Of a DNA stretch of 21,447 nt, positions 6,870 through 15,390 are shown in pieces. Both the position numbers and the translations under genes were made by a program. The first letter of the stretch is position 1; every line of letters begins with the position of its first letter. A model generated the notes under the pieces. It saw only the letters and a program-made list of their open reading frames with translations. It ran no database searches and was not told the origin of the DNA. Source of the DNA: Bacteroidaceae bacterium (GTDB lineage Bacteria > Bacteroidota > Bacteroidia > Bacteroidales > Bacteroidaceae); assembly GCA_028709135.1 (NCBI GenBank), contig JAQVXN010000002.1, forward strand, positions 1 to 21,447, given 5' to 3'.

Positions 6870-7739
6870 ATGGCAAACGTTTTGAATAAAAAGAAGTTCG
6901 TAGATTATGATGATGGAGATATTTTTGTTGTCACTGATGTGAACAAAATTCTTTTGGAAGATTTTGATTCCATTTGCTTAAACAAGATTATTGTATTTGT
7001 TTGTTCTGCTGGTCAAATGTCTGTTGAGCTTAATGGTAATGCTCTTGTTGTAATTCAACATGAAGCGCTTATATGCTATCCAGAAATTGTTATTAGCAAT
7101 CTTAATCTTGAGAATGACTGTAAATGTTTCGTTTTTGGTTTTTCTGTACATGCCATAGAAAATGCGTTTTATGCAAATGAACGTATTTTGCAGAGAATTT
7201 TTGATGTTTCTCAATATCCTGTGATTCACTTAAAAGAAGACGAAATGTTTATGATGTATCATTTTGCTGAAATTGCTAGAATTAAAATTGCTCAGGCTAG
7301 TCATTTATTCCAAAAACGAATGATGCATGCTCTTTTACAGGCTATTCTATATGAATTTTTCAATATTATAGATCGATATTTTACAGTACCTGTTCAGACC
7401 AACATGAATAGTAAGGTCCAACTTTTTCGGAGATTTATTGAATTACTTGGTCTATGTAATGGACAACTCCGTACCGTGGCCGATTTTGCTAATGAATTAT
7501 GTATTACTCCAAAATATCTTTCTTCTGTTGTAAAGATTAGTAGTGGCAAAACTCCACTGAAATGGATACACCTTTATACAACAAACATTATAGTTCAACA
7601 GCTTCGTTACACTGACAGGAGTATCAAGGATATCTCAAACAGCCTTGGATTTCCAAGCCAAGCTTTTTTCGGTAAATTTGTTAAGATACACTTAGGGATG
7701 TCTCCAAAAAAATACAGAGATCATTTTCATAATGAATAA
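6870..7739 (+). CDS. AraC-family transcriptional regulator
   Basis: This 289-residue cytoplasmic DNA-binding protein has an N-terminal ligand-sensing, cupin-like half (about 1-170) and a C-terminal AraC-type double helix-turn-helix. The first HTH is VADFANELCITPKYLSSVVK (203-222) and the second is IKDISNSLGFPSQAFFGKFV (252-271), followed by the family signature GMSPKKYR (276-283). The effector cannot be read from the sequence. Its neighbours are the DUF4270 gene 70 bases upstream and the convergent GH3 glycosidase, either of which could be a target; that is inference only. The last codons overlap the terminator hairpin of the opposite operon. A 12-codon out-of-frame ORF (6850-6885) overlaps the start. 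Confidence 0.9.
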   Translation: MANVLNKKKFVDYDDGDIFVVTDVNKILLEDFDSICLNKIIVFVCSAGQMSVELNGNALVVIQHEALICYPEIVISNLNLENDCKCFVFGFSVHAIENAFYANERILQRIFDVSQYPVIHLKEDEMFMMYHFAEIARIKIAQASHLFQKRMMHALLQAILYEFFNIIDRYFTVPVQTNMNSKVQLFRRFIELLGLCNGQLRTVADFANELCITPKYLSSVVKISSGKTPLKWIHLYTTNIIVQQLRYTDRSIKDISNSLGFPSQAFFGKFVKIHLGMSPKKYRDHFHNE

Positions 7740-7752
7740 TGATCTCTGTATT
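7706..7752 (-). terminator. Terminator of the GH3/glgB/PBP operon, inside the 3' end of araC
   Basis: A perfect 15-bp stem: AATACAGAGATCATT (7711-7725) pairs with AATGATCTCTGTATT (7738-7752), with a 12-base loop. On the minus strand it is followed by seven T (complement of A at 7706-7712), so it is a strong intrinsic terminator for the minus-strand operon. The plus strand has no T-run after it. The left arm is araC coding sequence and the right arm begins at the araC stop codon. Confidence 0.85.
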
Positions 7753-7789
7753 ATAAATTGTTGAATGGAAAACGATGCTCTATCCTTTT

Positions 7790-10252
7790 TTACTTGATTT
7801 GCGTTTCTACTCCCGTAATTGTAAATTTTCCCTTTAATGGTAAATTTACAGAAGACGGGCCAACCATAACTTCAAAATCTCCCGGCTCAATTACTCGTTC
7901 CATTTTTGCATTAGAAAGAGATAAACATTCTGGACGTATTTTCATTGAAACACTTTTTGTCTCTCCTTGTTTTAAATGTACTCTTTGGAAACCTGCAAGA
8001 CGTTTCTCGTATGTCGTTACCGAACTTACTATATCTCGAATATATAATTGTGCAATCTCATCACCCTCGCAGTCTCCAGTATTAGTAATTTTAAATGTCA
8101 CTTCTACACTGTCATTAGCTGCCGCTTGTTTGGGTGTAATTGTTAGATCCGAATATTTAAAAGATGTATAGCTCATTCCTTCGCCAAAATACCATAAGGC
8201 ACCATTTACTCTCGTTTGGTTCCCATTCATACCAGGTTTTGTCCCCCCATCTGAGTTAGCGGCAGGTTTAGTAGGATAATTAAAAGGTATTTCCCCTACT
8301 GTTTTTGGAATTGTTACGTTTAGTTTTCCACTTGGATTATAAGCTCCGCTTAAAATATCAAATATTGCTTGCCCGCCGTGTGCTCCAGGATACCATGATT
8401 CTAGAATTCCTTTTACATGTTTTTTTGCCCAATTGATAGATAACGGTCGTCCATTTATTAGTACCAGAACAACGGGTTTTCCTGTTTCACAAACTGCTTC
8501 CATCAAATCTTCCTGACGACCAGGTAAATCAATACTTGTACGCGATTTACTCTCTCCACATGTTCGTAACCCTCCTCCTAAAACCAAAATAACAGCATCA
8601 CTGGATTTTGCCAGATTAACTGCGTTCAATATTTCTGTTTTTTCCTCTTGATCTAAAGGTTCATGAAGGACTTCCGATTCTGGCCAATTTTTGTCTACAA
8701 GATCACAACCTTTTTCATAAGCTACTTCACATTTTCCTTTTAGATTATTCTTTATTCCATTATAGACTGATGTCACTTCAACGGCCTGTGGTCCATAATG
8801 AGCTACTGCAAAATCAGTGGCATTGCCGTTCGGTCCAATCACTGCCACTTTTTTCATTTTTGAAAAATCAAAAGGTAGTATGTGGTCTTCGTTTTTTAAA
8901 AGGACCATACATTCACGTGAGGCTTGTAATGCAGTTTTATTATTTTTGGGGCTATTTACTTCAATATCTGCTTGCGATAAATTTGTTTGATAAGGGTGAT
9001 CAAAAAGCCCAACTATAAATTTAACACGCAATACGTCGCGTACCCTGCTGTTTAACGTATCTGTATTTAGACGGTGTTGAGCCAACAACCTTCGAAGGGG
9101 TTCAATATAAGTTTCTGGTTCTTCAAAAGTACATCTCACATTAAGTCCTGCCATAATACTTTGCCATACAGCTTCATCACGATCCTTTGCTGTATGATGC
9201 TTTCTATAAAGGTATTCTACAGCATCGCTGTCAGAAACCACATAACCATGAAATCCTAAAATGTTTCTTAAAATTTTCATCAACCAAAAGCCACAACCTT
9301 CTACCGGTTGCCCATCAATGTCATTATAGGAACACATCACCCCCAAAATGCCGGCTCTACGTACTACTTCATAGTATGGATACAAGTGCAAGTTAAAAAC
9401 TTCACGTAATCCCATTTGTGGATCTGTACGAGCGTAGCCCTCTCTAGCTCCTTTATTATTGCTGTATGCTAAAAAATGTTTGGCAGTTGCCGCAACTTGA
9501 AAGTTGGTTTGCAATCCTTTACAGTATTCCACACCCAACTCACCAACTAAAAATGGTGACTCTCCATAAGATTCTTCACAACGTCCCCAGCGTTGGTCTC
9601 GCATTACATCAAGAACAGGTCCATAAACATTTGTAAAACCAAGTAAATGTCCTTCTCTGCCCGCAATATAACCAGCTTGATATAGTAGTTTTCTGTCCCA
9701 TGTACATCCTAGTCCGATGGGATGTGGAAAATCAGTGGCTTTATAAGCTTCTACACCACGAATTCCTTCGTTAGTCATGTCTGCAGGAATACCAAGTCGA
9801 GTATCTTCAATAAAAAAACGCTGTATATCGTTAATAGCTTTTGCGTGGCGTGATGCTGGCCAATCCAAAGTACAAGCTTTTCCTTTAAAACTCCATCTTT
9901 CAAAACCATTCAGTTGTTCGTCAATAGCTCCGATACCATCTTTCCATATTCTGTTTTTCCATTCCAGGGTAGGTAAACTGTCCTTAAGCACCCGACCATA
10001 GCCATAAAGTGTAACTAACTGACATGTTTTTTCTTCCAATGTCATTTGTGAAAGAAGGTCTTCAATACGATCATTAATAGATGCTTTAGGATTCTCATAA
10101 ACATCCATTTTGCCATTTTTATTAAAATCTATCCATCCTTTATGATACATTCTTTTATTACCAATGTTGTAAATATTCAGATCTGTTTTTTTTGCAACAC
10201 AGTTTGTCAAGATGAAGAGCAAAAATAAAAAGCTTGTCAAAAAATTTTTCAT
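7790..10252 (-). CDS. bglX: Periplasmic GH3 beta-glycosidase (beta-glucosidase BglX-like)
   Basis: This exported glycoside hydrolase family 3 enzyme probably removes terminal beta-glucosyl or beta-xylosyl residues from oligosaccharides in the periplasm. The 820 residues begin with a signal peptide (about 1-20, ending TNCVAKK; C18 makes a poor lipobox). Residues 42-53, DFNKNGKMDVYE, fit an EF-hand-type calcium loop. The GH3 N-domain runs about 60-410: DxxRWGRxxESYGE at 219-231, KHF at 258-260 and the nucleophile D341 in GYVVSDSDA. The GH3 C-domain is about 445-690, with the likely acid/base E567 in CGESKSRTSIDLPGRQ. A fibronectin-III-like domain ends the protein (about 725-810). It is last in the six-gene run, 40 bases after the membrane-protein gene. 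The exact substrate is not determinable. Confidence 0.9.
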   Translation of the reverse strand: MKNFLTSFLFLLFILTNCVAKKTDLNIYNIGNKRMYHKGWIDFNKNGKMDVYENPKASINDRIEDLLSQMTLEEKTCQLVTLYGYGRVLKDSLPTLEWKNRIWKDGIGAIDEQLNGFERWSFKGKACTLDWPASRHAKAINDIQRFFIEDTRLGIPADMTNEGIRGVEAYKATDFPHPIGLGCTWDRKLLYQAGYIAGREGHLLGFTNVYGPVLDVMRDQRWGRCEESYGESPFLVGELGVEYCKGLQTNFQVAATAKHFLAYSNNKGAREGYARTDPQMGLREVFNLHLYPYYEVVRRAGILGVMCSYNDIDGQPVEGCGFWLMKILRNILGFHGYVVSDSDAVEYLYRKHHTAKDRDEAVWQSIMAGLNVRCTFEEPETYIEPLRRLLAQHRLNTDTLNSRVRDVLRVKFIVGLFDHPYQTNLSQADIEVNSPKNNKTALQASRECMVLLKNEDHILPFDFSKMKKVAVIGPNGNATDFAVAHYGPQAVEVTSVYNGIKNNLKGKCEVAYEKGCDLVDKNWPESEVLHEPLDQEEKTEILNAVNLAKSSDAVILVLGGGLRTCGESKSRTSIDLPGRQEDLMEAVCETGKPVVLVLINGRPLSINWAKKHVKGILESWYPGAHGGQAIFDILSGAYNPSGKLNVTIPKTVGEIPFNYPTKPAANSDGGTKPGMNGNQTRVNGALWYFGEGMSYTSFKYSDLTITPKQAAANDSVEVTFKITNTGDCEGDEIAQLYIRDIVSSVTTYEKRLAGFQRVHLKQGETKSVSMKIRPECLSLSNAKMERVIEPGDFEVMVGPSSVNLPLKGKFTITGVETQIK

Positions 10253-10292
10253 ATAGAACGATATTTAAATGATTAAGGTCACATCATACGAT

Positions 10293-11429
10293 TTAATGAA
10301 AATAATAATACCACCAATAGGTATTTCCATAAAGCCTTCTTGTAAAATTGTTACGTTCTACAGCGTTTGGATACTTATTATAGAGTTCCATAAAATCTTC
10401 ATAGTTTTGTTCTGTAAAAATACTGTGATATATTAACCTTGGATGGATAAATAATGAATTATAAAGAACAAGAGCTTCTCTATAATGTTTGGGTAGGTTA
10501 ACATGAGTATTATTTATCGGATAAAATTTAGGTAGCCATTGCGCAAAAAGATCTAATTTTTTTTCAAGTAGTAAAGTGCATAGCCAATAATCCGCCGTAA
10601 CGGAATCTTTTGTTGAAATTTGACCTGTAGTTGCTTTCTGTAACAATTTATAAAGTGATTTTGGAACACCTCTTTTTAAAAAGTATTTTTCAGAACAGAT
10701 CATGTTTGAAAATTCTTTTGTTTCAAAGAATAAATCACTATCGCCAGAAGGAATTGGATATTCAAAAAGCCGCTCTCCTAGTTTTTTTTCGTTTGAAAGA
10801 GCATAGGCACGCAATGAAAGCAATAAGTGCGATGATTCCAAAGATTCTTGTCCAACCTGAAGTGCAGCTTCCTGATGATTATAAATTAGTTTTCGTTCTG
10901 TTTTTAGTTCATAATGAAAAACATCATTTGTATTACTAAAAATGGCTACAAATAAAAAACATAGTAACATACAAAGTAAGTTCGGTTGAAATAACGTCCA
11001 AAAAGTATCGTGAGTACGGAAGCCTCTATGAGAAGAAGCTGCTAAAAAGATAAAAACTAATAGTCCCGCAATAACTGGAATAAATGTAAGAAACGAAATG
11101 CTTGGTACCAAATTTGTAAACAATGATAGCAAGATAAACGAAGGAATAAAAGAAATGGCATGTCGTCTTCCCTTTAGTCGTAAAAAGCGGTTTAAAACGA
11201 TTTGTATACAAAGGAATAATAAAGATAGGACAAATGCAATTCCTCCAGAAACAAAAAAATATGGAAGATGGAAGACCTTCATCATTGTTAAAGACACCAA
11301 ATCGTCTTGCAAACCATTTAGAAAAGCAAAACAAAAAACTGTAAAAAGCAGGTAGTCACATAAATGCAACAACCGTACTTTATTGCGGTATCGATCAGAC
11401 AACGCCTGAGTTATTTGAAACTTATTCAT
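10293..11429 (-). CDS. Unknown membrane protein with helical C-terminal domain (possibly DUF6057-like)
   Basis: I do not recognise a function. The 378 residues split into an N-terminal membrane half with about five hydrophobic segments (about 20-40, 52-83, 91-112, 115-132, 150-166) and a soluble helical half (about 185-378) rich in leucine and tyrosine, with segments such as SLRAYALSNEKKLGERLFEY and LPKHYREALVLYN that recall TPR-like helices and the Bacteroidetes DUF6057 family; that link is from memory and tentative. The start ATG overlaps the glgB stop by eight bases (ATGAATAA), so it is translationally coupled to glgB. The C-terminus is unusually aromatic (YWWYYYFH). GH3 bglX follows after 40 bases. 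Confidence 0.7.
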   Translation of the reverse strand: MNKFQITQALSDRYRNKVRLLHLCDYLLFTVFCFAFLNGLQDDLVSLTMMKVFHLPYFFVSGGIAFVLSLLFLCIQIVLNRFLRLKGRRHAISFIPSFILLSLFTNLVPSISFLTFIPVIAGLLVFIFLAASSHRGFRTHDTFWTLFQPNLLCMLLCFLFVAIFSNTNDVFHYELKTERKLIYNHQEAALQVGQESLESSHLLLSLRAYALSNEKKLGERLFEYPIPSGDSDLFFETKEFSNMICSEKYFLKRGVPKSLYKLLQKATTGQISTKDSVTADYWLCTLLLEKKLDLFAQWLPKFYPINNTHVNLPKHYREALVLYNSLFIHPRLIYHSIFTEQNYEDFMELYNKYPNAVERNNFTRRLYGNTYWWYYYFH

Positions 11430-13449
11430 TATTTTTTTTGCGTAATACTACCGCAGATCGTGCAGGAATATACAATTTCAACCAACCTTTATGTTCGCTT
11501 TTCAATAACTTGTCAGAAATTGTAAAATGTTCTACATTATCATCAGCAAGTTCATTGCCACCAAATTTTTTGGCGTCAGTATTAAGTACTACTGTGTAAC
11601 AGCCCTCTTTTATCATAAATCCATAATCAGCAAAACTTTTTACAGGATTGAAATTAAATACAAAAAGAAGATCTCCACGAGTATATGCCAAAATTTGTTC
11701 CTCATCATTATGCCATACTTCTTCAAGTTTGGTTTTTTCAAAGTTTTTTTCCAAACGAATTGTCATAATCATTTCACGGTCAAAGTCTCCTAAAAAGTGG
11801 TAACAAAGTGTTTTATCATCTACGAGATGCCATTGTCTGCGAGCATATTTGTAACTCCACCCATTATCCTGGCGTGGAAAATCAATCCATTCTGGATGTC
11901 CAAATTCATTTCCCATAAAGTTCAAATAGGCTCCATTAATAGTTGTAGCCGTTAGTAGACGTATCATTTTATGCAGGGCAATGCCTCTACGTACTCGTTC
12001 GTTTTCATATCCTTGCTTGAAGTGCCAGTACATGTCGGCATCTATTAAACGGAATATAATCGTTTTGTCACCAACCAACGCTTGATCATGACTTTCGCAG
12101 TATGATATAGTTTGCTCATCTTTCCGCCTATTTGTCATTTCCCAAAACATAGCACTGGGTTTCCAGTTCTCGTCGGTTTTCTCTTTAATGGTTTTTATCC
12201 AAAAATCTGGAATATTCATTGCGAGACGATAATCAAAACCATAGCCACCATCTTCTGCTTTTGTAGACAATCCGGGCATGCCAGATACTTCTTCTGCTAT
12301 AGTAATAGCATCAGGATTTATTTCATGTATTAATTTGTTGCTCAATGTTAGATAGCAGATGGCGTTGTCGTCTTGATGTCCATTAAAATAATCTCCGTAA
12401 TTGTTAAAATTCTCGCCTATTCCATGACTATAGTAAAGCATAGATGTTACTCCGTCAAAACGAAAACCGTCAAAGTGATATTCTTCCAACCAATATTTAC
12501 AATTGGAAAGAAGAAAATGTATCACTTCGTGTTTACCATAATCAAAACATAAACTATCCCATTGACGATGTTCTCGTCTGTCTCCTTGACAAAAATATTG
12601 GTATGGGTCTCCAGCCAGATTACCTAATCCTTCCAGCTCATTTTTGACAGCATGACTATGAACTAAATCCATAATTACAGCAATACCATGGCAGTGAGCC
12701 TCATCAATAAGTTGTTTTAGCTCTTCAGGAGTTCCAAAACGGCTTGATGGCGCAAAAAAATTTGATACGTGATAGCCAAAACTACCATAATAGGGATGTT
12801 CCTGTATTGCCATGATTTGTATACAATTATAACCATCTTTAATAATACGAGGTAATACATTGATACGAAATTCATTATAGGTACCTACTTTCTCAGCATC
12901 TTGAGCCATACCGATGTGGCATTCGTAGATTAAAAGAGGATGCTTATCTGCTTTAAATTTTTTATTTTTAAACTTGTAAGGATTTTCTGGTTCCCAAACT
13001 TGTGCACTGAATATTTGAGTTTTAGTATCTTGTACGACTCTTCTGCACCAAGCTGGAATGCGCTCTCCCGAACCACCATCCCAATATACTTTCATTTTAT
13101 AAAAATCGCCATGTTTCAAATCTTCGTAGGCGAGTTTGAGTTCCCAAATACCATGATCCTTTCGAGACAATTCATATTTTTCTATTTCTTTCCAATTATT
13201 GAAATCTCCTACAATGAAAATTTTGGTAGCATGAGGAGCCCACTCCCTAAAGATCCATCCTGTAGTTGTTTTGTGTAATCCAAGAAATAAATAACCTGAA
13301 GCAAATTCGGAAAGAGAACCAGCTGTTTTGGTAGTTAATTCTTTCTCCACCTTAAGTACAAAGTTATGTCGTCCGTTAATAGCGGCCTCATAAGGTTTTA
13401 ACCATGGATCAGATTGTACTAAATTTAATGATTCGTTTTCCATATTCAT
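11422..13449 (-). CDS. glgB: 1,4-alpha-glucan branching enzyme (GH13_8, eukaryote-like type)
   Basis: GlgB cuts alpha-1,4 chains of glycogen and rejoins them as alpha-1,6 branches in the cytoplasm. The 675 residues hold a CBM48-like N-domain (about 55-150), the GH13 barrel (about 175-560) and a C-terminal beta domain. The catalytic regions are visible: I DLVHSH (261-266), II GFRFDGVTS with nucleophile D332, III IAEEVSGMP with acid/base E386, and IV ESHDQ with D455. The GVTSMLYYSHG and EVSGMP wording is typical of the shorter eukaryote-like group rather than E. coli GlgB. M1 and M3 are both possible starts. It begins 6 bases after the MORN gene and overlaps the next gene by 8 bases, so it lies in the middle of a polycistronic run. 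Confidence 0.96.
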   Translation of the reverse strand: MNMENESLNLVQSDPWLKPYEAAINGRHNFVLKVEKELTTKTAGSLSEFASGYLFLGLHKTTTGWIFREWAPHATKIFIVGDFNNWKEIEKYELSRKDHGIWELKLAYEDLKHGDFYKMKVYWDGGSGERIPAWCRRVVQDTKTQIFSAQVWEPENPYKFKNKKFKADKHPLLIYECHIGMAQDAEKVGTYNEFRINVLPRIIKDGYNCIQIMAIQEHPYYGSFGYHVSNFFAPSSRFGTPEELKQLIDEAHCHGIAVIMDLVHSHAVKNELEGLGNLAGDPYQYFCQGDRREHRQWDSLCFDYGKHEVIHFLLSNCKYWLEEYHFDGFRFDGVTSMLYYSHGIGENFNNYGDYFNGHQDDNAICYLTLSNKLIHEINPDAITIAEEVSGMPGLSTKAEDGGYGFDYRLAMNIPDFWIKTIKEKTDENWKPSAMFWEMTNRRKDEQTISYCESHDQALVGDKTIIFRLIDADMYWHFKQGYENERVRRGIALHKMIRLLTATTINGAYLNFMGNEFGHPEWIDFPRQDNGWSYKYARRQWHLVDDKTLCYHFLGDFDREMIMTIRLEKNFEKTKLEEVWHNDEEQILAYTRGDLLFVFNFNPVKSFADYGFMIKEGCYTVVLNTDAKKFGGNELADDNVEHFTISDKLLKSEHKGWLKLYIPARSAVVLRKKNNE

Positions 13450-13455
13450 TAGATT

Positions 13456-14589
13456 CTAGTTATTATCTAAAACAGCGACACCTTTATCATATGTACCTTT
13501 ACGTATTACGTTTCCGTTTTTATCTTTCTCTATGAATGGTCCTTCCCGAACACCATCCTTATAGAAACCTTCAAACCGAATACCGTCTTTATCTTCCTCG
13601 ATACATTTGCCGTCTTTAATACCATTCTTGAACGTACCTTTAAATTTTGTTCCGTTTGAAAGACGTAAAATACCCTCTCCATTCATTTTTCCAATAGACC
13701 ATGTACCTTGATATATATCTCCGTTTGTCCAAGTGTAGGAACCTTGTCCGTCTCTCTGATTATTAAGCCAATGCCCTTTATATTCTGCACCATTTTTCCA
13801 AGTATACGTGCCTTCGCCACTTTGTTCACCATTGAGAAACTGCCCTACATATTTATTACCGTTATCAAAAGTATAAATGCCCATACCGGTACGTTCTCCC
13901 TGTGCGTATTCGCCTTCATAAACATTTCCATTTTTAAAGTGATAAATACCTTTACCTTGCTGGATATCATCTACCCAATCTCCCTGATACTCATCTCCGT
14001 CAGCATAGCTGAATACACCTTTTCCGTTGCGTTGATTATTTGCCCAGTCTCCTCTATATTTGGATCCATCCGGCCAAATAAAAGTACCTTTCCCACATTT
14101 TTTATCATCTTTCCAATCTCCCGTATAAGAAGCTCCACTGGCATACGTATATTCCCCATGTCCTTCTCTCTTATCTTGCATCCAACTTCCAGTATAAACA
14201 TCACCGTTGTAATAATACATTTTCCCCTCACCTTGTTGATAATCACGATACCAGAGTCCTTCATAGCGGTTATTATTCATAAAATAATATGTGCCGCGTC
14301 CATGTTGTTGATCTTGCATCCATTCGCCATCATATTTTTCACCGTCAGGAAATGTATAAATACCTTTACCTTGACGTTTTCCTTTTACATAATGTCCTTC
14401 ATAGATGTCTCCATTTTTAAACACGGTTTTACCATTTCCATTAGGTCGCCCACTTTCCAAATCTCCAGTGTATACGGAACCATCTTTAAATGTGTATGTT
14501 CCTATTTTAAGTTTTTGAGCCTGACAGTTCATCACCGTATAAGTCAGTACTATTAGTAGCAGAATGATGTTTTTTGAGGAATTATTCAT
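13456..14589 (-). CDS. Exported MORN-repeat protein, about 15 tandem repeats
   Basis: The 377-residue protein has a signal peptide (about 1-24, ending MNCQAQ; a cysteine at 22 is a possible but poor lipobox) followed by an almost pure array of 23-residue MORN repeats from about residue 30 to the end. The first 13 or so follow G-x-Y-x-(Y/F/W)-x-x-G-x-x-Y-x-G-x-(W/Y/F)-x-x-G-x-x-x-G; the last two are divergent (CIEEDKDG, FIEKDKNG). No other domain is present. MORN repeats form extended beta structures that bind proteins or membranes; here the location must be periplasmic or outer membrane if the signal is used. It lies 6 bases before glgB and 29 after kdsB in one run. A specific role is unknown. 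Confidence 0.9.
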   Translation of the reverse strand: MNNSSKNIILLLIVLTYTVMNCQAQKLKIGTYTFKDGSVYTGDLESGRPNGNGKTVFKNGDIYEGHYVKGKRQGKGIYTFPDGEKYDGEWMQDQQHGRGTYYFMNNNRYEGLWYRDYQQGEGKMYYYNGDVYTGSWMQDKREGHGEYTYASGASYTGDWKDDKKCGKGTFIWPDGSKYRGDWANNQRNGKGVFSYADGDEYQGDWVDDIQQGKGIYHFKNGNVYEGEYAQGERTGMGIYTFDNGNKYVGQFLNGEQSGEGTYTWKNGAEYKGHWLNNQRDGQGSYTWTNGDIYQGTWSIGKMNGEGILRLSNGTKFKGTFKNGIKDGKCIEEDKDGIRFEGFYKDGVREGPFIEKDKNGNVIRKGTYDKGVAVLDNN

Positions 14590-14618
14590 TATAGTATAAG
14601 GTAATATATATAGGATAT

Positions 14619-15377
14619 TTAATGTTGTTTTTTTAAGAAGATTTCTGCACGTCTTAAATCTTCAGGCGTGTCAATGCCAATGGTTTCATGCTTTGTTTGA
14701 GCCACTTTAATTTTAAGCCCATTTTCCAACCAGCGTAATTGTTCGAGCGATTCAGATAATTCTAAAGGTGTCTGTTCCATCTTTGTTATGCGATGTAAAA
14801 CGTCAGCTCGATATGCGTAGAGTCCAATATGTTTATAAAAAATTTGATATTCCAACCATTTTTCTTCTGGTATATTTCGTAGAAATGGAATTACAGAACG
14901 ACTGAAATAAAGAGCTTGCCAATTTCTATCGACAACGACCTTTGGACTATTTGGATTTTTTAGAGCGGATAAGCCGTCTTTAGGAGAAAACGGTGTTACG
15001 AGTGTAGCTATATCTGTACCTAAATCTTCAAAACAGGTTTTTATTACCATCAGTTGTTCAGGATTAATAAAAGGTTCATCGCCTTGTACATTTACAACGA
15101 TATTGCAGTTCGTTCCACTCTTGATATAAGCTTCTTCGCATCTATCAGTCCCACTGTTATGATTAGGGCTTGTCATGATACAGTGTCCTCCGAAGTTTTT
15201 AACACAAGTCGAAATGCGTTCATCGTCTGTAGCTACAATTGTTTCATCAAAGATGTCTACTACACGGCTATACACATGTTCAATAATTGGTTTATTTCCA
15301 AGTAGAGCTAAGGGTTTACCAGGAAATCGTGTTGAAGCATAGCGCGCTGGAATGATAGCAATATATTTATTCTTCAT
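14619..15377 (-). CDS. kdsB: 3-deoxy-manno-octulosonate cytidylyltransferase
   Basis: KdsB activates KDO with CTP to CMP-KDO for attachment to lipid A in LPS synthesis (cytoplasm). With the ATG at 15377 it has 252 residues, the normal size; a reading frame reaching back to 15464 would overlap the PBP gene and add a tail absent from the family (an ATG at 15383 is also possible). Motifs: the nucleotide loop IPARYASTRFPGKPL (9-23), VNVQGDEPF near the middle, LYFSRSVIPF, KHIGLYAYR and the C-terminal IGIDTPEDL. It starts 13 bases after the PBP1A stop, so the two envelope genes are co-transcribed. Confidence 0.96.
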   Translation of the reverse strand: MKNKYIAIIPARYASTRFPGKPLALLGNKPIIEHVYSRVVDIFDETIVATDDERISTCVKNFGGHCIMTSPNHNSGTDRCEEAYIKSGTNCNIVVNVQGDEPFINPEQLMVIKTCFEDLGTDIATLVTPFSPKDGLSALKNPNSPKVVVDRNWQALYFSRSVIPFLRNIPEEKWLEYQIFYKHIGLYAYRADVLHRITKMEQTPLELSESLEQLRWLENGLKIKVAQTKHETIGIDTPEDLRRAEIFLKKQH

Positions 15378-15390
15378 TTGCATTGTTTTG

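Noticed and set aside
7758..8171. 137-codon plus-strand ORF opposite bglX
   Set aside because: Lies wholly inside the C-terminal coding region of a clear GH3 gene; shadow frame.
13708..14556. Long plus-strand ORF (282 codons) opposite the MORN gene
   Set aside because: It is the antisense shadow of a regular 69-bp repeat array, which keeps stops out of one opposite frame; the product is low-complexity and hydrophobic with no family resemblance.
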